Assembly: GCA_032158295.1 (NCBI GenBank) | Contig: CM063258.1 | Location: forward strand, 13,615,703 to 13,679,702 | Length of the DNA: 64,000 bases | Direction of reading: 5' to 3' | Source: Pycnopodia helianthoides | Lineage: Eukaryota; Echinodermata; Asteroidea; Forcipulatida; Asteriidae | In this document: positions 46,180 through 57,184 of the stretch, piece after piece | Position numbering within the stretch: position 1 is the stretch's first letter | How the letters are laid out: each line of letters starts with the position of its first letter | Notes under the pieces: model-generated | The model's database searches: none | Told to the model about the DNA's origin: nothing | The model's input: only the letters and a program-made list of their open reading frames with translations | Position numbers and translations under genes: made by a program

Positions 46180-49100
46180 TATCAATGTCAGATCTTAAAT
46201 TCAGTATTTAACTACCTCAATTATGGAGGTAGAATCAATTAATCGGTATCTCCACTCTAGACTAGTCTAGTCTAGTCTATCACCGAATCCAGTCAGTCAC
46301 TTCACCATTCACACATGAATGATCACGTTCACTTGAAAATATATTTTAAAAACAAATTTTCCAGCAATTTCCAGACTAACGGGTTTATAAATCTTACCTG
46401 AATTAAAGTTATTTCCCAAAGTGTTCATGTAAACAGGCAGCAATGTCTCTTACTTCTTAATATTGCTCTAAAAATATAAAACGTACACGACTTTTCCGCA
46501 CAAATCCAAAAATGATACGGCGTTTTTCCATTCTCGAAGCCCGCCCTCATTTGACGGCTTTTATTAGTAATTTTTGTTTTTATTGTCGCACCTTTTATGG
46601 GCGGGAAGGGAGGGGGGATGCCTTTCGAATTTGGGTTACTTTTCAAGGGAAAGCAAATCATACACCACAAACAAGACAAAGAAACAAATCAAAACATGTT
46701 TAGAGTCCTGCCTTTTTGAAAAAAAGGAAGGAGGAGGGCCCTTTCCTTTTTTCCTTTTTTTTTCAAAAATGGCCGCCCGACACATTTTTTGAGGCACTCT
46801 TCAAGACAACCGGCCGGGCTATTTTTCAAGATGGCTGCAAGCTTTTTTGTGTGCTAAAGTCTAAAAATACGATCTTATTTATTTTAAAATTAATTTTTTT
46901 CATCAGAGATCGTTAAAATTTATCCTTTTTTTTGTTAAAAAAAAAGAAGTAAAAAAAGGAGGAGGCGGCCTCTTAAAAGGAAGTGGAAGTAAATGACATA
47001 GTGAGTACATTTTTGATATTTTTAGCCGCGTACCGTAAAAACAAAAGGAGATGAAGCCCAATGCCCTCAATTTGTGGGTGCACCTGTAGCCCGGAAAAGC
47101 GACACACTACGTTAATCAGAGAAATTTAGAAGAAAAAAAACTTATCTTTGGGGAACTCGCTTAATAAACGCAACACATAAATTGATCGAGTAGGGAAATG
47201 TCGCAAGGAAGTTAATAAAATAGAGACAGAAACTGGTTCTTACGTTCTCAACTATAAACAAAAATACAAAAAAGGATTTAATGACTCCAGGGTTGATCAA
47301 ACAAATAAAATGTGAAAAGAAGTTATTAATCTAGACTTGATTTGTAATGAGGAGATTAACAATCCAAGATTGTGTTTATGACCTGAGACCACAAAGTAAC
47401 TGAGGTAATTCTCAAAAAAACAAATTGATTGAAAGCAAAACAAAATCCACTTTGAATATCAAACCACTAAGATTTGTTTCGAAAAGAAATTGTGAAAGTC
47501 ACATTCAACCGGAATTACAAAATTGCATTTGGCAAAACAAAACTTGAATGAGTCTACCCAAAAAAACTAATAACAAAATAAAAACCTAAAAAAAAAACCA
47601 ACACAGTATATAAGAGGGTTACAATTCAATCACACAACTTTGACAATTATCTGTGTAAATGAAAACAAAAATAGAAAGAAGCAAATAAGTAAATGGCAAC
47701 ATAAAGCAAAACTGTTGTCTGGATTATACATGAGTTAACTACTCCAATGTAAATGATTAAAATCTACAATAGACATTTAGCCTTTTCACTTGCCACAAAA
47801 CCAACTGTAACTCTACAACTACCAATCCTTCTTAATGTAAACACTGTCCAGAGTTACAATCCAGGCTACAGTGTGTGAGACAAACTCAAACTTCACTGAA
47901 TACCTAATGAGCAAATAAGGTGGAACACATGTCATTCTAGCAAGGAATAGACTAGTCCCAAGTATTTCCACAATAAAGGCAACTACAGTATACTGACAAA
48001 CTATAAATACAACAACATCTGTTGACAATCATTCAAAGAGGGACTAAGATACAAGTCTAAGCTTCTGATACACAAAAGTCCCTCAGGCAATACACATATT
48101 TCTCTAAAACAAAGCAGCTTAAGTCTGAGCGTGGAAGAACTCCCTCCATGGTCTGGGCATAGAGCAAAGGTCTGGGGCAGTTCAAATATATCAAAGTCAA
48201 GGAAAATAGCTTTAACAGTTCTCAACAATATATGCATCTTTTAAAGTGGGACTCCTGGTCAAATCCAAAAGGAACAAATTGAGTGTACTGAGAAGAGAAA
48301 ACCAATCTCTGGAAATGCCAGTTAAATCACAACTAAAATTTTACCATTTTAATCTCAAGTAAACAGGGGCCTAAAACTATAATTAATCCAATACATTATA
48401 CAGCAATTAAAAAACACAAGAATGACCTCAGTTCTAATACTTTTTCCTGCCAAGTACATTGTATATTAAAAACATCAGCTTATCAGCAGATTGAATGTGG
48501 CTCATTACAAAATAAAGTACAAGTGACTCGAAGTACTGTTCACATTTTAAGGAAAACTTCAAACAGTGTAAAGCCCATGGAGGAAAACTTAGTCATCTTT
48601 ATATAATGTAATATCCTCTTAACAAATCAATCAATGAAAATAAATATATAAAAGGGTTGAACTTACCGGTTAAATAGCAGTAATACTTGAAAACAGGCAA
48701 GACTTGAACATGGGGTAAAATATCACAGCTTGTGATGGGATCAGGAGAACACATGAATGTGGAGTGTTCCCCTTGTGCTGCCAGGCTGCTATCTGAAATA
48801 GGTCCTTAATCAAAGGGGCTATTGTTGTAAGGTGTATCTTATCACAGTGTTATTTTACCAGGGGGAAACTTACTGAGAAAGTTTTTATCCAGGGGGCGAA
48901 AACTAAAGTGGCTATTAACCAAAGCAAAGTATGTTGAAGCATGGAGGTAGTTGAAATTATTCCCTCTCTACACACCCCACCAAATAATCTCCCATAGCAC
49001 ACAGTGCAAAATGCGAAATATAAAAAAATACACGAAAAATACTTAAAAGTCTCACAGCTTTTAATTTGAAGGGGAAAATTATTAATTGACTCTTGAACTT

Positions 49101-49960
49101 TTATTCTCTGCTCAATTTTATATGGAGAGTCCCCGGGCCCGTCGAGTTATTCTCCCTCCAAGTAAAAACACCCCTACACAGGTGTAATTTTCAAAACGTC
49201 CGAGCATCAATCTTGAAAAATGTCCCTACACCTCTCAGCAAATATTTTATTTCAGGGCCTATGTCATCCAAAATACCTCAAGTTGGAAGTCAACAACCCC
49301 CAGGTCACAATTGGGCAACATTTTTACACTGAAACACTTTCTGGGGGCTCTCAAATCTGTCTAATATAGAATATTTTGAGGGCCTACAAAAAATTCATGA
49401 GCTCGACGCTCTGTTTTCTCCTATTTGGTGGGGTGCACCCTATAGAGACGGGTGTCAATAGAAATAAGAAGCTCCTCAAGGAACTCGGCAATTGTGAAGA
49501 AGGACGAGTTCCCTTGATGACATTCGATGATATTAATTTATACACAAAGGGGGGGCGGGGTTCAAAAGGGTTCTAGGGGGGCTCCGGACCCTGCCCCCCT
49601 GTGGTAACGCAACTGTACAAAGGAAAAAAAACAATCAAAGAATACAAACTATACAATCGGAAAGTTTTTATTTGCTTTGCAATAACTCATCAAATAAACA
49701 ACTTAAAGAAAACAAGAGTATACGAACTTGCACATTATTTATATTGAATGCCCCAAACGGGTGATCTAATGTGTTTACAAGGGGGTGGTAAATCAGAGGC
49801 TAGCATCCATATAGGCTGCTGACTTCGTCCAAGCCCCCCCCCCCCCCCGCCCGATACCAAAGTCCACTTCTGTAATCCTAGCCCTGGTAGAACGCCATTT
49901 TCGGTTGCATGCAACGGAGGAGTCCAACCCACTGAGCTACCATAATCTTAACACTAAGTC
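46180..49960. other. intergenic, no gene supported
   Basis: AT-rich, repeat-poor DNA upstream of the USP20/33 start and downstream of H2A.X. Could hold the USP20/33 5' UTR exon (AAAATGGCCGCC and CAAGATGGCTGC near 46767 and 46828 are YY1-like) or a long 3' UTR, but no exon is convincing. ORFs are short and without motifs. Confidence 0.45.
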
Positions 49961-49965
49961 ATTAA

Positions 49966-50264
49966 AGTATTTATACAGGATTGGTACAACGATAAAACAT
50001 CGGTGTTTAATTTTAGTCTGAAAGCTTACTGATTATGAAGGTCATACTAGAAGAAAAAAAAATTCGGTGAAATATTTCCCTCTGAAATGAAGTCATATTC
50101 AAGAATTCTGTATCTGAAAACTTAAACAAAAAAAAATGCAACAGCTGAATTTGGTTTGTTACAACCAAAATTAAGGACAATGTGTTTACATGCTGAACAT
50201 TACACAAAACATGAACACTGTCTGTAACTATTTTTTTCAGCTCTGCCAATCCTGTAGAACAACT
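49966..50264 (-). mobile_element. TTAA-flanked element, family G
   Basis: AGTATTTATACAGGATTGGT start and CCAATCCTGTAGAACAACT end, TTAA at 49962-49965 and 50265-50268. Interior is the inverse of 11920-12282. Confidence 0.65.
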
Positions 50265-50910
50265 TTAAGCACTAAACTATCTTGATCTGTTATATTATGA
50301 ACTAACTGGTATGAACAGTTTACCAGCTAATGCCATCATGATTTGTGTTGCTCTCGACTGGTCCCAGTAAACTCGTTTTAAAAATTCTTAAAATCCTTTT
50401 CACTGCAGTCGTAAACTTCGAAAACAGACAGAATCATACTATGCTTTTATACCAACTTTCTGCGATAGTTTGTTTTTTTCTTACGCACCTTTAAAACTGT
50501 ATTTTCAAGTTGCTTGCTTGTAAAACATTTTAAATTATTACAAACATTTTTTTATGTAAATAAACAATCGAAACGGTCTCATCCCAAGTTAACGTATCAC
50601 TAGATTACTTTCAAATTACGTCATAAGAGGATGATATTTTCTAACTTTTGCTAACAAATCTGTAATGTTCTTCGTTGACCGCATCTCGAAATTTCTCATA
50701 TCGGATTGTTCAGTTATAGATTTCCAAGATGGCGGCTCTTTGGCATTTTCAATGTATGATGAAGTCATTGCAATAAGAATAATTCTGACTCTGAATGTTC
50801 TTCAATCCACTGAAAAGTTCAGCCAAAAGTTGAGAAAACTTCTGCAATACCTCGGTCGCAAAGACAATCCAGAGATCCTCGGTAGACTTGAGAAGTTCTT
50901 CGGTGCACGG

Positions 50911-51333
50911 TCAGTACTCTTGACTCTGGGCAGCCAGGGCTTTGGCCGCCTTGTTGGCCTTGTTAGCCGGCAGGAGTACGGACTGAATGTTCGGCAGCAC
51001 TCCGCCCTGAGCGATGGTCACGCCCGTAAGCAGTCTGTTCAGCTCCTCGTCGTTGCGAATGGCGAGCTGGAGATGGCGAGGTACGATGCGAGACTTTTTG
51101 TTATCCCGGGCGGCGTTGCCGGCGAGCTCCAGGATCTCGGCCACCAGGTACTCCAAGACGGCGGCCATGTAGACGGGTGCCCCGGCCCCGATGCGCTCGC
51201 AGTATCTGCCCTTGCGCATAAAGCGGTGTATTCGGCCTACCGGGAATTGTAGCCCTGCCCTGTTGGAGCGGCTCCGTGCTTTTGAGCCCATGGGCTTGCC
51301 CTTGCCGCCTTTGCCTCGCCCCGTCATTATCAA
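50911..51333 (-). CDS. H2AX: histone H2A, H2A.X-type with SQEY tail
   Basis: Intronless 140-residue histone H2A. The N-tail GRGKGGKGK, the [16 protein letters not shown] start of the fold, the [20 protein letters not shown] segment and the docking motif [13 protein letters not shown] are all present. Acidic-patch residues ([12 protein letters not shown] and RNDEE) are kept. The tail ends SQEY-stop, the SQ(E/D)-hydrophobic motif that ATM/ATR-family kinases phosphorylate at DNA breaks. The linker before it, [14 protein letters not shown], is Ala-rich and lacks the usual LLPKKT. Two in-frame ATGs lie at 51333 and 51327; the second gives MTGRGK, close to the usual SGRGK start, and is the likelier initiator. 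No other histone gene is nearby, so this is not a replication-dependent cluster. No canonical histone stem-loop is seen downstream. Confidence 0.95.
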   Translation of the reverse strand: MIMTGRGKGGKGKPMGSKARSRSNRAGLQFPVGRIHRFMRKGRYCERIGAGAPVYMAAVLEYLVAEILELAGNAARDNKKSRIVPRHLQLAIRNDEELNRLLTGVTIAQGGVLPNIQSVLLPANKANKAAKALAAQSQEY

Positions 51334-51483
51334 AAACTGCTCAACTCTCCACGGAAAAGTATTTCCAAGATGGCGTATAGCTTTTACTTGGCTACAGGAA
51401 ACTCTGACATCAGTCTGGTGTGCTGGAAATTCCTGCCTTGTCGAACCATCCGGACAATGATGGCCAAATTGATGGGGTGGCCG

Positions 51484-51628
51484 GTTTAAACCAGTCTGTT
51501 AAATAGGGGAGGCCATTAAGAGAAAGTCACAGGTGCACTTAATCCGCGTAACAAAGGACGGAGTTCGAAGCTCGCCAGGAACGTGACAGCCGTGACGGTA
51601 ATAACTCTTCAAAGCGAAATCTGATTGG
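51484..51628 (-). promoter_or_regulatory. candidate H2A.X promoter elements
   Basis: An inverted CCAAT box (ATTGG on + at 51624-51628) and an AT-rich TATA-like stretch (CTATTTAA on the minus strand, near 51497-51505) lie 150-300 bp upstream of the H2A start. CCAAT plus TATA is usual for histone promoters. The spacing is loose, so this is a weak call. Confidence 0.3.
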
Positions 51629-51864
51629 TCGTTCAAGAATTGACTTCTTTTTTATTGAATGCAGAGGGATGCTTGTTTGAGTCAGTATAGGCTAAAGGGA
51701 TGTATGGGGGTAGGGACTGGGGTGGGGTGGTGGTGGTGGGGGGGGGGGGGAGGTCAGGAGAGGGGGGAGGAGATGTTAGAGGTTACGAATAAAGAAGCTG
51801 TGCCCACTCAGAAACGTATTGTTCTCACACAATTATTTCATTATAAAACAAACAATCTTTCATA

Positions 51865-52012
51865 GGGCCTTTTCGAAATCACGGCTTGGGCCTGGGCTTG
51901 GGCTCTGTCCGCCTGATTGATGCCTCGTAGAGAAAGAGCGTGTTTTCTAAATAACTGATTGAGCCTAAGCCCGAGCCCAAGCCCAAGCCCGAGCCGTGGC
52001 TTCGAAAATAGC
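51865..52012. mobile_element. GGGCCTTTTCGAAATCACGG inverted-repeat element
   Basis: Left arm GCCTTTTCGAAATCACGGCT, right arm GAGCCGTGGCTTCGAAAATA, with CCTGGGCTTGGGCT runs. It ends exactly where the next inverted-repeat element starts. Confidence 0.6.
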
Positions 52013-52254
52013 CACACTGCAAAAAATAGTAACACTTTTCGGTGTTACTAGAGGACTACACCAATTTGGTGTCATTTTATCACTTTTGGTGTTACTATTT
52101 ACACCCATATGGGTGTGTCAGTACACCATGAGTGTAAAGAATAACACCAATGTGTTAAAATAACACCAACAATTTTAACACCAGTGAAAATTCTTGGTGT
52201 GGTCCTCTATTAACTCAGGGGTTGTTAAATTTAACGCCCCAGTTTTTGCTGTGC
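52013..52254. mobile_element. CACACTGCAAAAA inverted-repeat element
   Basis: CACACTGCAAAAAATAGTAA at one end, CAGTTTTTGCTGTG at the other; interior dense in GGTGTTA/TAACACC. Non-coding. Confidence 0.65.
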
Positions 52255-52511
52255 ATAGACAGAAAACCAATCAATGGTTGGGTAGGGGCTTTGGGCAGGG
52301 CCTGTGGCTGTCATACATGCCGTGAACTTCACCCGTACACCCTAAAAATGCACGGGTCATCAGAATTGACCCTGATTCTGGGTCAGGCTGACCCGGATCT
52401 GGTCAGAATATGGAATTTTGACCCGGATTCTGCGTCAATTGGACCCACTCCTGGGTCAAGGCACACATTCCAGGTCCCTCGGAACTTGGACTTTTATGCG
52501 GATGAATTTGT

Positions 52512-52669
52512 TATATATTCGGTTTGCGGTAACACCATGTGTAAAAATATCTACTTGCTGTGCAGATTTTGTTCTTTAGAGAACTTGTCTTAAGTTCTCT
52601 AAAGAACAAAATCTACACAGCAAAGTAGATATTTTTTACACATGGTGTTACCGCAAACCGAATATATAT
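52512..52669. mobile_element. 158-bp palindromic element
   Basis: Arms of about 75 bp starting TATATATTCGGTTTGCGGTA; related single arms near 24490 and 31225-31245 and 31650. Confidence 0.7.
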
Positions 52670-52856
52670 TGATACCTCACCATGCAATGCCTCAAAACCC
52701 ATATATGATGAATTTGTTGAAGGCATCGAATGCTCTCACTGATCAATTGCTATAGGTCATTGGTTTTGACAGTACCATCATGATGAAAGAAAACCATTTT
52801 GTGTTGTTTACAAATGAGTGTGTGTTGGTAAGAGCTAAATTATGTCATCCACATTA

Positions 52857-53360
52857 CAGTGGCGGCACCAGACCTATTAATCTGGGGGGAAAGAGGGGGG
52901 AAAACTTAAATTTAGGGGGGAAAACAAATGTCTATAATGTAATGTATAAGCCTACAATTCACTCCAGAAATAAGATTTTGCACTGTGTGAATGTGACGTG
53001 TTGTGCGAACTGCGTGTACAATGGCTGCTTACGGTTTTGGGCAGACAATGCATTTCTATTTATAGCAAGTTTCCAAGCTTGTACAGATAAATAAATCCAC
53101 ATTTTATTAACATTGCCGGAGATGGAAAGTGTGTTGGGCTTTTTTTGATGGTGCCAGCTAATTATGATGGATGAAATTGAGTTTATTATTTACAGCGCAA
53201 ACAACATTATAACAAATTGGGTGCAATCGTTTGGGATTAAACTCAATTTCCGCCATCGGGGAAAAAACTGGGGGGGGGGGGCAAACTGGGGGGCAAACAA
53301 AACTACTGGGGGGCATTTGCCCCCCCCCGTGCCCCCCCCCCCCCCGTAGCGCCGCCGCTG
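52857..53360. mobile_element. hAT-like non-autonomous element, copy 1
   Basis: Starts CAGTGGCGGCACCAGACC and ends GTAGCGCCGCCGCTG. Flanks CCACATTA and CCCCATTA are a 7/8 match to an 8-bp target duplication, as made by hAT transposases. Long G and C runs near both ends. Confidence 0.7.
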
Positions 53361-53514
53361 CCCCATTAGCGTTAACATTTTACTAGCCAACTTTGAAATC
53401 CTCTCCAAGTTTAATGAAACCAATAGTGTTGCTAATGTTGACCTTCCCGTTTTTAGTTTGAAAATTGTTGTCATCATCTGGCAAATGTATAGGCAGTTGT
53501 AGAATGACCAAAAC

Positions 53515-53873
53515 TGTATCAGAATTGGTAGGAAAAAAACTTGTAAAATGTACTTTTTGATCACAGATTTACATAAAACTTACACGGTCTAATGATGATG
53601 ATAGTAGAAAACATCCCTTGAAATATTTCTGTCTGAAATGCCATTTTTGATGAGAAATTAATAAACTAATTTTCCGATTGGAGTTTATCGCTCATTGAGC
53701 GTTTTATTCATTATTTTTTTTTTTTGAAACTATGTGATTTCATGCAAATGTGTAATCGGTTTTTCACTATTTTTTCGTGACACAGATGGCCGATCGATCT
53801 CAAACTCCTACAGGTTTGTCAGTTATGGTGGATTACATAAAGTGCTTACACTGCCAGCAACTGTAATGTTCCT
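53515..53873. mobile_element. family F element, left-truncated
   Basis: Matches 25566-25950 from AGAATTGGTA onward and ends CTGTAATGTTCCT before TTAA 53874-53877. Confidence 0.65.
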
Positions 53874-54137
53874 TTAACATTTTAGCCACTGGACCGAAGC
53901 GGCACAATGTGTAGTATGCGGTAGGAGGAAACGCTCACCAGCTTCAGCTTGTGTAATTGTAGAAAAAAAACAACGTAGCATCAAAAATAAAACTAGAAAG
54001 TCATTGGTACGCTTGGGTGAAGTCGATGGCAATCGTGTGTGTATGAATCATTTTTAACTTCCCCCGCCACATTACACTTGTCAATGATAACGCTAATGGC
54101 GACGAAATGAAACTCAGCGCTCATTTTGTAACAACTA

Positions 54138-54637
54138 TTACTATACCTCATACATATTCATGACCGAGAGTCGAATTCTCACTGGTCCATTCAACATCAC
54201 GTGCCAGACGCTATATTTGCTGTTTACCAAGCGCGCACGCGAGTATTCACGCACATGGTAAATGCGCATGACAAGTAGACTGTCGCCCGGACAGCCCGGG
54301 CGACAGTCTACTTGTCATGCGCTTTACGATCGTGGAACTGTTCACCGGGTGTTGTCCGCATGCGCGAACATCGCTCTAGCGACACCCAACACATAACAAA
54401 AATTATCCTGGATGCAATTTATATTTTCACAGTCGTCATTTCCCCCTTGGTCCTAATATTGTACGGGTGACTGAACATGTATGAGGTATAGTAAAACAAA
54501 TATAACATGGTTTATTTCGGTTGATCAGTCGATAATAGCTCCCTCGGTATTGGAAGTTGACAAACTAGTTTGTCAACTTCCATACCTCGGGGAGCTAATA
54601 TCGACTGTTCACCCTCAAACCATGTTATATTTGTATA
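54138..54637. mobile_element. composite palindromic element, copy 2
   Basis: Same two-part structure as 34472-34999, with an identical 27-bp-armed palindrome at 54264-54322 and TTACTATACCTCATACAT ends. Confidence 0.75.
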
Positions 54638-54848
54638 CTTATGTGATTTTCTTTCATCATGCAAGAACTAATGACTCAGCAATAAATAATTAATCAGTAA
54701 GAGCATTTGATGTGTTCATCCTCGTAGAAATAAATCGCCATACAAATGATCAGTAACCGTTTATAACGAGAGGCATGTAGTGTTCCCTAAGGGGACTTTC
54801 TGAATAATATGACATTCAATGACAATAATAACGAGAAGGAAGACAATA

Positions 54849-55016
54849 GACCTTATGCACATGACGTCATTTGAGTAGGGCGCCCTCGGCTAGAGGTCAA
54901 AATAAGGTTGCTCATTGGCTCATCCTCTGCGCCGCGCGTAAAAGATGTGTGTTTTCCATTGTTTCGTCATCGTTTTACCTCTAAGATGGCGGCGTGATGA
55001 CGTCAATGCATAAGTT
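54849..55016 (-). mobile_element. GGACCTTA inverted-repeat element
   Basis: Inverse orientation copy of 43414-43582, beginning GACCTTATGCACATGACGTC. Confidence 0.65.
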
Positions 55017-55381
55017 CTATAAATTAATCAGTAAGAGCATGTAATGCCTTGAACAAATACTGTGTTCATCCTCGTAGAAATAAATTGCCATAAAAATTAT
55101 CATTAGCCGTTAACGAGAGGCATGTAGTGTTCCCTGAATGACTTTCTGAATAATATGTCATTTAATGACAATAAAGACAATTGTACCCAATAACAAGTCT
55201 TGGGTGTCTTTTGAAATTTGAACCACGATTCTAGTCATTTACTGCAAGAGTCTTGAAAACTAAACTACTTTTCAGTAAACTCGGGCTGTGCAAGATCAAG
55301 AGCGATGTGGATAGGGGTTGATAATACTCAGACCATGAAGGTCTTCGGACTATGATGGAGCATGGAGGTTTAATTTCTACC

Positions 55382-55910
55382 CAGTGGCGGCACCAGACCT
55401 GTTAATCTGGGGGGGGGACAAGAGGGGGGCAAACTTAAATTTAGGGGGGAGGGGCAAACAAAAGTTTATAATGTACTGTATAAGCCTACAATATTCACTC
55501 CAGAAATAAGATTTTGCACTGTGTGAATGTGACGTGTTGTGCGAACTGCGTGTACAATGGCTGCTTACGGTTTGGGGCAGACAATGCATTTCTATTTATA
55601 GCAAGTTTCCAAGCTTGTACAGATAAATAAATCCACATTTTATTAACATTGCCGGAGATGGAAAGTGTATTGGGCTTTTTTGATGGTGCCAGCTAATTAT
55701 GATGGATGAAATTGAGTTTATTATTTACAGCGCAAACAACATTGTAACAAATTGGGTGCACTTGTTTGGGATTAAACTCAATTTCCGCCATCGGGGAAAA
55801 AACTGGGGGGGGGGGGGGGCAAACTGGGGGGAAAAACACGTGCCCCCCCCCCCCCCCCCCACGTGCCCCCCCCCCCCCCCGTGCCCCCCCCCCCCGTAGC
55901 GCCGCTGCTG
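55382..55910. mobile_element. hAT-like non-autonomous element, copy 2
   Basis: CAGTGGCGGCACCAGACC start and GCGCCGCTGCTG end, exactly flanked by TTTCTACC (55374-55381 and 55911-55918), a perfect 8-bp target duplication. Interior nearly identical to 52857-53360. Confidence 0.8.
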
Positions 55911-56069
55911 TTTCTACCTCAATGGATGGAGCAAGCAATATGTAGACTAGGTACTCTGTGGTCACGTTCAATGGTGGAAGGGGCCAGACCTTGCCTTCCT
56001 CTTTAACACGCGGCTAAAAAACCCAAGCTATGAAAGATTTGGACCACTGAACACACTCACGCCCAAGAT

Positions 56070-56265
56070 CATGGCCCAATTTCATCAAGCTGCTTAAGCA
56101 GAGAATATTGACTAATAATTTCCCACTAAGCAGAAATCAGCAGGATACCAGTCACAAATTGTACATGTGACATGGTAGTTTTGCCGGTAACCTTATTCTA
56201 GTAAGCATGATTTTATTGTGCTTAGCTACTTTTTGTGCTTAAGCAGCTCTATGAAATTGGGCCCT
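56070..56265. mobile_element. palindromic GCTTAAGCAG element
   Basis: CCCAATTTCATCAAGCTGCT start and AGCAGCTCTATGAAATTGGG end. Confidence 0.65.
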
Positions 56266-56404
56266 TCTCGATTACGTCGGGAAACAGCTAAACGAGCAAA
56301 AGAGCAGCGTAGTGGATCGGAGCGTGTCAGACCACCAGCCAATCAGCAGTCTCTGTTGGGAAGTTCTGCCGTTGATTTATTCATGAAATAGTCGCTTATT
56401 TCGG

Positions 56405-56515
56405 TTATTTCTGCCATGGGTTGTTCGTTTAATCATGGGCTGTTCGTTTATTTATGAGTTGTTCGTTTAATTATGGGCTGTTCGTTTATTTATGAGTTGT
56501 TCGTTTATTTGTTGT
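56405..56515. repeat. 22-bp degenerate tandem repeat upstream of the GPCR
   Basis: GGGTTGTTCGTTTAATCATG-type units repeat about five times. About 700 bp before the GPCR start. Confidence 0.7.
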
Positions 56516-57184
56516 ATGGCGCGCGCAGTGGGCTCCTCACTCAAGGTGTGTTTGGCATTTTTGCTCGGCATTTTAAAAGCCGTTTCATGTATTAATTTGT
56601 TTTAATAATATTATGTTTAAACAGTACGCGCGCTATAATATTAGTTTGGGGTTTTATTGTGAAATACTTGTTTATTGTGAGCTACGTTTTTATAAATAGT
56701 TATTGTCTAAATTGATTATATGTTAGGCACTTGTTTAATCTTTTATTTGTTGCTTGTTTTAAATTTATTTCATATGGCCTAGAGTTTTAAAAAAAGTTTT
56801 GTTTGTATCTATGTTTTTGTTTGTTTGTTTGTTGTTGTTGTTGTTGTTTTTTCATTTCACCTTTGCTTTGGGAATGAATTTTTATGTTAACGCAAATTCT
56901 TAATATTTTTTGTGTGATTTAATGAATGTCTTGTTTTGCAGTTTGTTTGTTTGTTCGTTTATTTGTTTGCTTTTGTAATTGTATTTTCTGTTTTGTCCTT
57001 TTATGCCTCAATGGCCGCCCATAGTTTTACTAAAATTGTATAGTTTGACATGGGCTTTATTGTTTAGCTATTCCTCCACGGCTACAGTAACCTGCAGTTT
57101 GCATGCGGATACAGTTGTCACCACACGGTGTGCCTTCACTCTTCTCGCAAATATATCTCTTATTATTGGAAAATAAGTTGCGAA

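Noticed and set aside
50665..51252. 195-residue plus-strand ORF
   Set aside because: Antisense shadow of the H2A.X gene; no family motif.
52780..53564. ORFs over the G/C-rich repeats
   Set aside because: They are inside the hAT-like element and consist of homopolymer codons.
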